This document shows positions 1 through 6,499 of a stretch of DNA of 7,546 nucleotides, in pieces; positions within the stretch are counted from its first letter, which is position 1, and every line of letters starts with the position of its first letter. Source of the DNA: Pseudomonadota bacterium (GTDB lineage Bacteria; Pseudomonadota; Alphaproteobacteria; Sphingomonadales; Sphingomonadaceae). The notes under the pieces are model-generated. The model ran no database searches. It was not told the DNA's origin and saw nothing but the letters and a program-made list of their open reading frames with translations. Both the position numbers and the translations under genes were made by a program. The stretch lies in contig JAFABD010000013.1 in NCBI GenBank assembly GCA_023426225.1, positions 1 through 7,546 on the forward strand, given 5' to 3'.

Positions 1-1
1 G

Positions 2-148
2 CCCGGCACCGTGCTCGACGACGCGCTGACGATCGCGTGCGGCGACGGCGCGCTGCGCCCGCTGCTCGTCCAGCGCGCGGGGCGCGCGGCGATGGAAACC
101 GGGGCGCTGTTGCGCGGCTTTGCGGCGCCGGCGGGGACGCGGCTTTGA
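2..148 (+). CDS. fmt: Methionyl-tRNA formyltransferase, C-terminal end (partial)
   Basis: Only the last 48 codons are present; the gene enters from the left edge and ends at TGA 146-148. The visible residues (PGTVLDDALTIACGDGAL, then LRPLLVQRAGR, then a tail ending PAGTRL) match the end of the C-terminal tRNA-binding OB-fold domain of Fmt. In this family the pattern is a strand with an acidic D-D pair, a 'TIACGDGALRPL' strand, 'VQRAG(R/K)', and a closing 'G...PAGTRL'. Fmt formylates initiator Met-tRNA with 10-formyl-tetrahydrofolate in the cytoplasm. The catalytic N-terminal domain lies outside the window, so activity cannot be judged here. Its stop overlaps the TTG start of truA, and a def-fmt-truA order is common in alphaproteobacteria, which supports the call. 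Frame and stop are seen directly; the family assignment comes from motif recognition. Confidence 0.85.
   Translation, partial: PGTVLDDALTIACGDGALRPLLVQRAGRAAMETGALLRGFAAPAGTRL
133..137 (+). promoter_or_regulatory. Ribosome binding site of truA
   Basis: GGGGA lies seven bases before the TTG at 145 and inside the fmt coding end. It helps choose TTG 145 over the upstream in-frame ATG at 37, which would add 36 Arg/Ala-rich residues that are not part of TruA and would overlap fmt deeply. Confidence 0.5.
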
Positions 149-936
149 CTCGCTTCGCGCTGACGGTCGAGTTCGACGGCCGCCCCTTCATGGGGTGGCA
201 GCGCCAGGATCACGGTCCCAGCGTCCAGCAGGCGATCGAGACCGCGGCGCATGCGATCACCGGCGAACGGGCGGTCGTCCATGCCGCCGGGCGCACCGAT
301 GCCGGGGTGCATGCGCTCGGGATGCGCGCGCATCTCGACATCGCGCGCGACATCACGCCCTTCCGGCTGATGGAGGCGCTCAACGCGCGGCTGCGGCCGG
401 CGCCGGTGGCGATCCTCGATTGCGTCGTGGTGCCCGACGACTGGCATGCGCGCTTCTCGTGCCTCGCGCGGCATTACGAATACCGCATCGTCAACCGCCG
501 CGCGCCGCTCACGCACGAGGCGGGGCTGGCGTGGCGCGTGCCGACGCCGCTCGATGTCGATGCGATGCGCGCGGGCGCGGCGCGGCTGGTCGGGCGGCAC
601 GATTTCACCACCTTCCGCTCGGCGCATTGCCAGGCCGACAGCCCGGTGCGGACGCTCGACCGGCTCGATGTCGATCGCGTCGGCGACCGCGTGCTCGTCC
701 GCGCATCGGCGCGGTCGTTCCTCCACCATCAGGTGCGCTCGATGGTCGGCTGCCTCGCGCTCGTCGGCCAGGGGCGCTGGCGGGTCGACGATCTCGCCGC
801 CGCGCTCGCCGCGCGCGACCGCCAGGCGCTCGGGCTCAACGCGCCGTCGGACGGGCTGTTCTTCGTGCGGGCAGATTATCCGGCACGTCAGGACGTTACT
901 GCGAACGGCGCGATTTCGCCGCCGAACGACGCCTGA
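145..936 (+). CDS. truA: tRNA pseudouridine(38-40) synthase TruA
   Basis: This cytoplasmic enzyme isomerises uridines 38, 39 and 40 in the tRNA anticodon arm to pseudouridine. The product is 263 residues, the usual size for bacterial TruA. The N-terminus shows the family strand with FDG at 10-12 and the GWQRQ block at 17-21. The catalytic aspartate motif GRTDAGVHA spans 49-57 with D52 as the nucleophile (codon 298-300). Further on are the HYEYRI strand, the DFTTFRSAHCQ block, and the C-terminal SFLHHQVRSMVG helix that packs near the active site. The start is taken as TTG 145: it places the family's conserved first strand at residue 4, overlaps the fmt stop as TTGA, and has GGGGA seven bases upstream. 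The gene is probably translationally coupled to fmt. It ends at TGA 934-936 and converges on the RNA methyltransferase gene. Assignment is firm; only the exact start carries some doubt. Confidence 0.95.
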   Translation: MTRFALTVEFDGRPFMGWQRQDHGPSVQQAIETAAHAITGERAVVHAAGRTDAGVHALGMRAHLDIARDITPFRLMEALNARLRPAPVAILDCVVVPDDWHARFSCLARHYEYRIVNRRAPLTHEAGLAWRVPTPLDVDAMRAGAARLVGRHDFTTFRSAHCQADSPVRTLDRLDVDRVGDRVLVRASARSFLHHQVRSMVGCLALVGQGRWRVDDLAAALAARDRQALGLNAPSDGLFFVRADYPARQDVTANGAISPPNDA

Positions 937-949
937 CGCGCGATTTTTG

Positions 950-963
950 CGGGGTTTCGCCCG
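950..963. terminator. Weak hairpin between convergent truA and methyltransferase genes
   Basis: CGGG at 950-953 can pair with CCCG at 960-963 around a six-base loop, followed on the plus strand by TTTCGTC. The stem is only four base pairs and the T run is short, so this is at best a weak terminator for truA. It is the only candidate in the 37-base gap between the two stops. No T tract follows the hairpin on the minus strand. Confidence 0.2.
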
Positions 964-973
964 TTTCGTCGCC

Positions 974-2170
974 TCAACGGCGGAACTTGGCAGCCAATTC
1001 GACATGGGTGGACCAGCGGAACTGACCCACCGGCTGCACCCATTCGAGCACGTACCCGCCCTTGCACAAAGTCTCAGCATCACGGGCAAAGGTGCTGGGA
1101 TTGCACGAAACATAGGCGATGACCGGGGTCTTGCTCGCCGCCAGTTCGCCCACCTGTTCGCGCGCGCCCGCCCGCGGCGGGTCCAGCACCACCGCGGCAA
1201 AGCGATCGAGCTCCGCCCGCGCCAGCGGCCGCCGAAAAAGGTCGCGATGTTCGACAGTTACCGAACGCATTGCCCGCCCCGCCCCGGCCTTCAGCGCCAG
1301 GATCGGGTCACGCGCCCCCTCCGCCGCATAAACCCGCGCACGCGGCAGCGCGAGGCTGAACGTCCCCAGCCCGGCAAACAGGTCCGCCACCGTCGCCGCC
1401 TCGCCGATCGCCTCACGCACCGCCGCCACCAGCGCGCCCTCGCCCTCGGGCGTCGCCTGCAGGAAACTCCCTGCCGGAAACGGCACGGGCACGCCGCCCA
1501 GCGTCACCGTCACCGGCGCCGGCTCCCACCGCGCCGACGCGCCGAGCCCCTCGTCGAGCGAAAAGCGCGCCAGCTTGTGGCGATACGAAAATGCCGTGAT
1601 CGCCTCCGCCGCGGCGAGCCCTTCGGCCTCCAGCCCGTCGATCAGCACGTCGACGCCCTGATCGGTCATCGTCAGGTGCACGTTGACGCGCCGCTTGCCG
1701 GGAATCATCGCCGCGAGCAGCCCGCGCAGCGGCGCCACCAGCGCGAACAGTTCGGGCGCAAGCACATGGCATTCGGCCAGGTCGACCAGCTGATGGCTCG
1801 ACTGCTCGGTAAAGCCCAGCAGCACCTGCCGCCCGCGCCGTTCGGCGTGCAGCGCCGCGCGCCGTCGCGTCCGCGGCGGCGAAAGATGCGGCGTGCGGAT
1901 CGGGGCGTTCAGCTCCTGTGCCGCCAGCGCGGTCGTGATCCGGTCCTCCAGAAACGCGCTCCACGTCGCATCGTCGAGATGCTGGAGCTGGCATCCCCCG
2001 CACTTGGGGAAATGGCGGCACGGCGGCTCGCGATGGTGCGGCCCCGGCAGCACTTCGCCCGCGGCGGTCACATGATCCCCCGGCGCAGCGAGCGCGACGT
2101 GGCGCCCGTCGGCGGCAACCCCGTCGCCACGCGCGGCGACGCGGAGGATCTCAATCGGATTTACAGGCAT
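974..2170 (-). CDS. RNA (uracil-5)-methyltransferase, RlmD/TrmA family
   Basis: The product (398 residues) is a SAM-dependent methyltransferase that makes 5-methyluridine in RNA, most likely 23S rRNA. A shortened TRAM-like RNA-binding segment (GDGVA at 15-19, PGDHV at 30-34) comes first. An iron-sulfur site follows: C51, C57 and C60 in CRHFPKCGGC, with C134 as probable fourth ligand. The catalytic domain has FLQAT (236-240), SAM-binding motif I DLFAGLGTF (263-271), LDPPRAG (329-335), the nucleophile C356 in YVSCNPSTFARD, and H389/E391 in HVELAAKF near the end. The Fe-S cysteines point to the RlmD/RlmC-like branch rather than TrmA. Whether the target is U1939, U747 or both cannot be read from sequence. 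E. coli RlmD is about 433 residues; much of the difference is in the N-terminal TRAM region. ATG 2168-2170 overlaps the end of nnr by 10 bases, with GGAAG ten bases upstream. It is the last gene of the minus-strand block. Confidence 0.92.
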   Translation of the reverse strand: MPVNPIEILRVAARGDGVAADGRHVALAAPGDHVTAAGEVLPGPHHREPPCRHFPKCGGCQLQHLDDATWSAFLEDRITTALAAQELNAPIRTPHLSPPRTRRRAALHAERRGRQVLLGFTEQSSHQLVDLAECHVLAPELFALVAPLRGLLAAMIPGKRRVNVHLTMTDQGVDVLIDGLEAEGLAAAEAITAFSYRHKLARFSLDEGLGASARWEPAPVTVTLGGVPVPFPAGSFLQATPEGEGALVAAVREAIGEAATVADLFAGLGTFSLALPRARVYAAEGARDPILALKAGAGRAMRSVTVEHRDLFRRPLARAELDRFAAVVLDPPRAGAREQVGELAASKTPVIAYVSCNPSTFARDAETLCKGGYVLEWVQPVGQFRWSTHVELAAKFRR

Positions 2171-3570
2171 TCGGCGATCGCTTCCGGTATCAGGTCGGCG
2201 AGCCTATCGGCGATGAACGCCGGTCCTGCAAGCGCGGCGGCGCGGGCGTGCAGCCACGCCGCCGTCTCGGCCGCCGCAAGCGGCTTCGCCCCGCGCGCCA
2301 CCTGCGCCGCGACCAGCCCCGCAAGCACGTCGCCCGTCCCGGCGGTCGACAGCCAGGGCGATGCCCCCGCCAGCATCCGCACCGTCCCGCGCGGCGAGGC
2401 GATCACCGTGTCCGCGCCCTTGTGGACGATCGTTGCGCTCGCGTCGGCCGCCGCCGCCACGGTGCGCGCGATCTTGCCGCCCTCGCCCGGAAACAGCCGG
2501 TCGAACTCGCCCGAATGCGGCGTCAGCCACACCGGCGCGCCGCGTTCGCGCAGCAAGCCGACGCCGTCGGGCATCGCCGCCAGCAGGCTGATCGCATCGC
2601 CGTCAAGGATCAGCGGGCGCTCGCTGTGAAGCGCGATCTCCAGCCAGTTGCGCGCCCGCGCATCGCGCCCCAGCCCGGGGCCGAGCAACAGTGCGTCGAT
2701 CCGGTCCCATCCGGCGAACTCGGCAAGGTCGGCGGCGGTCTCGACGGTCCGGCGCACCAGCGCGTCGGGCCCGCCCGCTTCGGGCGACGCGCCGGCAAGG
2801 ACGACATAGCCGGCACCGCCCGCCATCGCGGCGCGCGCCGCCAGCCGTGCGGCACCCGCCATCGCCCCCTCGACCACGGCGACCAGCCCGCGCGTATATT
2901 TGTGATCGAACGGCCCCGGCGCCGCCAGCCGCGGCCGCGCGACGCTCCGCCAGCTGCTTTCGATCGGAATGCCGATATCGGCGAGCAGCACATGGCCGCA
3001 ACGCTCGAGCCCCGCCTCGAGCAGGTGCGCGGGCTTGAGCGCGCCCAGCGCCAGCGTCGCACCGATCCCGCGCGGCACGCCCAGGTCGGCGCCGCTGTCG
3101 GTCTCGATCCCCGACGGCACGTCGATCGCCAGCGTGAAGCTCGCCTTGGCGACCAGATCGGCGAACACCGCCGCCAGCCCGCGTTCGAGCGGGCGCGACA
3201 ATCCGGTGCCGAACAGCCCGTCGACCAGCACCGGCCGCGGCCGCGCGGCATAGAGCGCGCTCGTCGGGCCGTCCCAGCGCGCGTGCATCCGTTCCGCCGC
3301 GCCCGGCCCCGGCGGTCCTGACGCGACGACCGCAACGTCGTGCCCCTGCGCCTTCAGCAACCGCGCAGCGACATAGGCATCGCCGCCATTGTTGCCCGGC
3401 CCGGCGAGCACCAGGATCGGGCGCCCGGTGGCAAAGCGTGCGGTCTCGCGCGCCACCGCGGCGCCCGCGCGCTCCATCAGCTCGTCCTGCGATACGCCCG
3501 TGGCAAAGACGCGCGCCTCGGCGTCGCGCATCGCCTGCGCCGTCAGGACAGGGGCGCCTGCGGGGATCAC
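2161..3570 (-). CDS. nnr: Bifunctional NAD(P)HX epimerase / ADP-dependent NAD(P)HX dehydratase
   Basis: This cofactor-repair enzyme restores NADH and NADPH from their hydrated forms. The N-terminal domain (about 1-210) epimerises the R and S hydrates; the C-terminal ribokinase-like domain (about 220-469) dehydrates the S form using ADP or ATP. The epimerase part shows GPGNNGGDAYVAAR (57-70), VDGLFGTGL (117-124) and IDVPSGIETDSG (149-160). The dehydratase part shows HKYTRG (223-228), LLGPGLG (295-301), LDGD (322-325), LTPHSGEFDRLF (349-360), HKGADTVI (383-390) and the nucleotide-site loop STAGTGDVLAG (408-418), with D414 as the expected catalytic residue. The length of 469 is somewhat under the roughly 515 of the E. 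coli fusion. The start is GTG 3568-3570, overlapping the lipoprotein stop as GTGA, so translation is probably coupled. The glycine-rich segment after the HKYTRG block reads AVVEGAMAGAAR, where many homologues have a GS.GM.GA pattern; otherwise both domains look intact. Confidence 0.96.
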   Translation of the reverse strand: MIPAGAPVLTAQAMRDAEARVFATGVSQDELMERAGAAVARETARFATGRPILVLAGPGNNGGDAYVAARLLKAQGHDVAVVASGPPGPGAAERMHARWDGPTSALYAARPRPVLVDGLFGTGLSRPLERGLAAVFADLVAKASFTLAIDVPSGIETDSGADLGVPRGIGATLALGALKPAHLLEAGLERCGHVLLADIGIPIESSWRSVARPRLAAPGPFDHKYTRGLVAVVEGAMAGAARLAARAAMAGGAGYVVLAGASPEAGGPDALVRRTVETAADLAEFAGWDRIDALLLGPGLGRDARARNWLEIALHSERPLILDGDAISLLAAMPDGVGLLRERGAPVWLTPHSGEFDRLFPGEGGKIARTVAAAADASATIVHKGADTVIASPRGTVRMLAGASPWLSTAGTGDVLAGLVAAQVARGAKPLAAAETAAWLHARAAALAGPAFIADRLADLIPEAIAECL

Positions 3571-4010
3571 CGCGCGGCCCCCGGCGCGCGCACCGTCGCG
3601 GGCAGCTGATAGCGATCATCGCCCAGCGCGACCGCGATTTGGTCCGATCCGATTGGGGTCACGACGGCGCGTTCGGCCCCGTCGGCGGCGATCACGCCGC
3701 GCCCGTCCTGCGTGACGAGCAACCGGCGGAACCCGCCGTCCGCGCGCCGCAGCGTCAGCACCGGCCCGGCGGGCGTCGCCGTCCGCTCGACGGTGCAGTT
3801 CTCGGCCAGACGGGTCTCCCCCGCCCGCCCGCAGGGCACGCGCGCGGCATCGGCGGTCGCGGCGCCGCGATCGGGGGCCGCGCCGCCGCAGCCGGCAAGC
3901 GTCAGCACCGCCGGCAATCCCGCCCCGGCGACGGCGAGGACGATCCTCGCCCGCCGGGGCAACCCTGCTTTTCCGTTTGAAAGCGACCGATCAGATATCG
4001 GCGTAGACAT
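3567..4010 (-). CDS. Predicted small lipoprotein, function unknown
   Basis: A 147-residue protein with no function I can name. A basic n-region (LPRRAR, 17-22), a hydrophobic stretch (about 23-40) and a lipobox LAGC with the acylated cysteine at 41 indicate export and lipid anchoring. The mature part is about 107 residues. It has two cysteines (60 and 72) that could form a disulfide in the periplasm, then a conserved-looking beta-rich core: LTLRRADGGFRRL (85-97), DGRGVIAADGAE (102-113) and DDRYQLPATV (131-140). I recall similar proteins near ilvD in sphingomonads, which is recollection only. ATG 4008-4010 overlaps the end of ilvD by 20 bases and has no well-placed Shine-Dalgarno. TTG 3960-3962 (residue 17), preceded by GGAAAAGCAGGG, would give a cleaner signal peptide (M-PRRAR) and is a serious alternative. 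An open frame continues upstream to 4457, but it runs through ilvD and is a shadow. The stop overlaps the nnr start. Confidence 0.8.
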   Translation of the reverse strand: MSTPISDRSLSNGKAGLPRRARIVLAVAGAGLPAVLTLAGCGGAAPDRGAATADAARVPCGRAGETRLAENCTVERTATPAGPVLTLRRADGGFRRLLVTQDGRGVIAADGAERAVVTPIGSDQIAVALGDDRYQLPATVRAPGAAR

Positions 4011-5712
4011 GACGTTCGGCGCGCGCTCCCGGATGGGTGACCGCGCCCTTATAGGCGGGGCCGACCGTCTGGGAATAGCGCCACAACGCGCCCGACTGGT
4101 GATCGTTGATCCGCGGCTGCCACCGCGCCCGCCGTTCGGCGAGCACCGCCTCGGGCACGTCGAGGTCGATCGTCCCCGCTTCGGCGTCGATGCGGATGAT
4201 GTCGCCGTCCTCGACCAGCGCAATCGGCCCGCCGTCGGCGGCTTCGGGGCCGACATGGCCGATGCAGAAGCCGCGCGTCGCCCCCGAAAAGCGCCCGTCG
4301 GTGATGAGCGCGACCTTCTCGCCCATGCCCAGCCCGTAAAGCGCCGCGGTGGTCGACAGCATCTCGCGCATGCCGGGGCCACCCTTCGGCCCTTCATAAC
4401 GGATGATGATGACCTCGCCCTCGTTGATCCGGCGATGCTCGACCGCCTCGAACGCATCCTCCTCGCGGTCGAACACGCGCGCCGGACCTTCGAACTGCAG
4501 GCGCTTCATCCCCGCGACCTTCACGATCGCCCCTTCGGGCGCCAGCGTGCCGCGCAGCCCGACGACGCCGCCGGTCGGGGTGATCGGCGTCTTGGCGTCA
4601 TAGATGACCTTCTGGTCGGGGTTCCACGTCACCGCATCGATATTCTCGCCCAGCGTCTTGCCGGTCACGGTCATGCAGTTGCCGTCGAGCAGCCCGCCCG
4701 CGAGCATCGTCTTCATCAGCATGTAGACGCCGCCGGCATCGTACATGTCCTTGGCGACATACTTCCCACCCGGCTTCAAATCCGCCATGTAAGGTGTTGA
4801 TTTGAAAGCCTCGGCAACGTCATGCAGGTCGAATTCGATCCCGGCCTCGTTCGCCATGGCGGGCAGGTGGAGCGCGGCGTTGGTCGATCCGCCCGTCGCC
4901 GCGACGACGCGCGCCGCGTTGATGAAGGCTTCGCGCGTGCAGATGTCGCGCGGACGGATGTTGCGCGCGATCAGTTCCATCACCTGCTTGCCCGCCGCGA
5001 TCGCGATTTCCTCGCGCGAGCGATAGGGTGCGGGCACCATGTTCGAATTGGGGAGCGACAGGCCGATCGCCTCGCCCACGCACGCCATGGTGTTCGCGGT
5101 GAACTGGCCGCCGCACGCGCCGTGGCCGGGGCACGCGACCTTTTCGAGCGCGATCAGCTCGTGCAGCGGGCAATTGCCCGCGGCGTGCTGGCCCACCGCC
5201 TCGAACACGTCGACGACGGTGACGTCCTTGTCGTGGAACCGGCCCGGCAGGATCGAGCCGCCATAGACGAAGATCGACGGCACGTTGAGCCGCAGCATCG
5301 CCATCATCATCCCCGGTAACGACTTGTCGCACCCGGCAAAGCCGACGAGCGCATCATAGCAATGGCCGCGCACGCTCAGTTCGATCGAATCGGCGATCAC
5401 CTCGCGGCTCACCAGCGAGGCCTTCATTCCCTGATGGCCCATCGCGATGCCGTCGGTGACGGTGATGGTGTTGAAACGCCGCGGCGTGCCGCCGCCCGCG
5501 ATCACGCCGCCGCGCGCGGCATCGGCCTGCGCATCGAGCGAGGTGTTGCAGGGGGCGCTGTCGTTACCCGCGCTCGCCACCGCCACAAAGGGCTTGGCGA
5601 TGTCCGCTTCGGACATGCCCATGGCATAGTAATAGCTGCGGTGCGGCGCGCGCTCGGGGCCGACCGAAACGTGACGGCTCGGCAGGCGGTTCTTGTCAAA
5701 GCTGTTGGTCAT
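3991..5712 (-). CDS. ilvD: Dihydroxy-acid dehydratase
   Basis: The enzyme removes water from 2,3-dihydroxy-isovalerate and 2,3-dihydroxy-3-methylvalerate, the third common step of valine and isoleucine synthesis, which also feeds leucine and pantothenate. It is cytoplasmic and needs an Fe-S cluster and Mg2+. All expected cluster cysteines are present: C55 (SAPCN), C128 (GFAGCDKSLPG) and C200 (ACGGQFTANTM). D129 and K130 in the CDKS block fit the Mg and modified-lysine site. ATGGSTNAALHLPA (271-284), GPKGGPGMREM (441-451) and TDGRFSGATRG (471-481, with S476 as expected base) complete the active site. Length 573 and the CGG motif resemble the shorter branch seen in plants and mycobacteria rather than the 616-residue E. 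coli enzyme with CSG, suggesting a [2Fe-2S] cluster (inference). ATG 5710-5712 lies 11 bases after the amidohydrolase stop, with a weak AGG ten bases upstream. No leader peptide or attenuator is visible. An AT-rich inverted repeat lies inside at 4772-4810. Confidence 0.97.
   Translation of the reverse strand: MTNSFDKNRLPSRHVSVGPERAPHRSYYYAMGMSEADIAKPFVAVASAGNDSAPCNTSLDAQADAARGGVIAGGGTPRRFNTITVTDGIAMGHQGMKASLVSREVIADSIELSVRGHCYDALVGFAGCDKSLPGMMMAMLRLNVPSIFVYGGSILPGRFHDKDVTVVDVFEAVGQHAAGNCPLHELIALEKVACPGHGACGGQFTANTMACVGEAIGLSLPNSNMVPAPYRSREEIAIAAGKQVMELIARNIRPRDICTREAFINAARVVAATGGSTNAALHLPAMANEAGIEFDLHDVAEAFKSTPYMADLKPGGKYVAKDMYDAGGVYMLMKTMLAGGLLDGNCMTVTGKTLGENIDAVTWNPDQKVIYDAKTPITPTGGVVGLRGTLAPEGAIVKVAGMKRLQFEGPARVFDREEDAFEAVEHRRINEGEVIIIRYEGPKGGPGMREMLSTTAALYGLGMGEKVALITDGRFSGATRGFCIGHVGPEAADGGPIALVEDGDIIRIDAEAGTIDLDVPEAVLAERRARWQPRINDHQSGALWRYSQTVGPAYKGAVTHPGARAERHVYADI
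4772..4810. repeat. AT-rich inverted repeat inside ilvD
   Basis: GGCTTCAAATC (4772-4782) faces GATTTGAAAGCC (4799-4810). The arms pair over 11 base pairs with one unpaired A, around a 16-base loop. Only 18 of the 39 bases are G or C, in sharp contrast with the surroundings. On the coding strand it covers codons for about A302-P314 and includes codons that look uncommon in this window, such as TCA, ACA, CCT and TTG. The structure is seen directly; any role is unknown. Confidence 0.6.
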
Positions 5713-5723
5713 GGCGCGAAAGC

Positions 5724-6452
5724 CTATGTCGCCAAACCGCCCCTTTGCGCAAGACTATTGCTCAAAAAATCTGCCAGACGTGCGACGCGCTCGCCCCACG
5801 CTGCCGCGCCCGTGGCATCGGCGATGCCGTCGTTGCGGATCTCCAGCGACAGCGAGGCGATGCCGTTGCCCTCGGCATGGCGGTTGAGCGTCGCGTTGAG
5901 CACGCGCCCCGAATAGGGTTCGTTGTCGCCCGTCGCGATTCCCGCGGCGCGCAGCCAGTCGATCGCCGGCCGCGCCGCGCGCGCATCGCGGTTATAGAGG
6001 ACGCCCGCCTCCCAGGGCCGGTCGCTCCCGCCATGCTCCAGCCGCGGGGTGAAACTGTGGATCGCGACGATCAACCGCGGCCGCTGCATGCGGATGCGCG
6101 CTGCGATCGCGGCATGATAGGGGGCGTAAAAGCGCGCGATCCGCGCCCAGCGGTCGGCCTCGGCATTGCCGGGGATGGCATGGCCGTCGCTGCGATGCGG
6201 GATCAGCCCGCGATTGTCGGGCTCGCGGTTGAGGTCGATCACCAGCCGCGAGACGGTCGCGAGCAGCGCCGGCGCGCCCAGCCGGGCGGCGACCGCGCGC
6301 GTCACCGCCGCCGCGCCGATATCGACCGCGATATGCCGGCCGAGCAGTTCGGGCGCGATCCCCAGGTCGATATCGTCAGGAACCGCGTTCGACGCGTGAT
6401 CGCACAGCAGCAACAGGTCGTGCCGCGCGCCCTCAATCCGTTCGCACACCAT
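5724..6452 (-). CDS. N-formylglutamate amidohydrolase family protein
   Basis: The 242-residue product belongs to the N-formylglutamate amidohydrolase (HutG-type) family, predicted metal-dependent hydrolases related in fold to zinc carboxypeptidases. Recognisable blocks are LLCDHASNAVP (15-25), VDIGAAAVT (43-51), SRLVIDLNREPDN (68-80), VAIHSFTP (129-136), GVLYNRD (150-156), NEPYSG (177-182) and SLEIRNDGI (202-210). These contain the histidines and acidic residues expected at the metal site (H19, H132, E204). There is no signal peptide, so it should be cytoplasmic. The textbook reaction, N-formylglutamate to glutamate plus formate, ends one histidine degradation route, but no hut genes are present here. 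The true substrate may therefore be another formylated or acylated amino acid. ATG 6450-6452 has AGG eight bases upstream. ilvD starts 11 bases after its stop, so the two are probably cotranscribed. The family call is firm, the substrate is not. Confidence 0.88.
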   Translation of the reverse strand: MVCERIEGARHDLLLLCDHASNAVPDDIDLGIAPELLGRHIAVDIGAAAVTRAVAARLGAPALLATVSRLVIDLNREPDNRGLIPHRSDGHAIPGNAEADRWARIARFYAPYHAAIAARIRMQRPRLIVAIHSFTPRLEHGGSDRPWEAGVLYNRDARAARPAIDWLRAAGIATGDNEPYSGRVLNATLNRHAEGNGIASLSLEIRNDGIADATGAAAWGERVARLADFLSNSLAQRGGLAT

Positions 6453-6483
6453 GGCGCGGGCCTAGGCGGTCGCGCCCGGCGGG

Positions 6484-6499
6484 GCAAGCCGCGCCGGCT
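6484..6499. repeat. Copy 1 of a 16-base intergenic repeat with a dyad
   Basis: GCAAGCCGCGCCGGCT lies in the gap between the crotonase stop and the amidohydrolase start. It contains the perfect dyad AGCCG-CGC-CGGCT (6487-6499). On the minus strand this dyad is the tip of a larger stem. GGCGCGG, directly after the crotonase stop (6506-6500), pairs with CCCCGCC (6484-6478), with one mismatch and a two-base bulge. No T run follows, so it is not a standard intrinsic terminator; it could slow or stabilise the transcript end. An identical copy is at 7246-7261. Confidence 0.6.

Noticed and set aside
37..144. N-terminal extension of truA from ATG 37
   Set aside because: It translates fmt in the wrong frame and adds residues before the conserved first strand of TruA.
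446..2629. A 727-codon open frame on the plus strand, antisense to the RNA methyltransferase and nnr
   Set aside because: The product is Arg/Ala/Pro-rich low-complexity sequence with no recognisable domain. It overlaps truA in another frame and lies antisense to two well-supported enzymes. Long spurious open frames are expected in DNA this rich in G and C.
4011..4457. Upstream extension of the lipoprotein reading frame through ilvD
   Set aside because: The extra 149 residues are Arg/Ser-rich out-of-frame translation of ilvD. The signal peptide and lipobox place the true start at 4010 or 3962.
2248..4800. Long plus-strand open frames at 2248-3321 and 3712-4800, antisense to nnr and ilvD
   Set aside because: Their translations are Arg/Ala/His-rich shadows of the codon pattern of nnr, the lipoprotein gene and ilvD. 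No motif, start context or ribosome binding site supports them.
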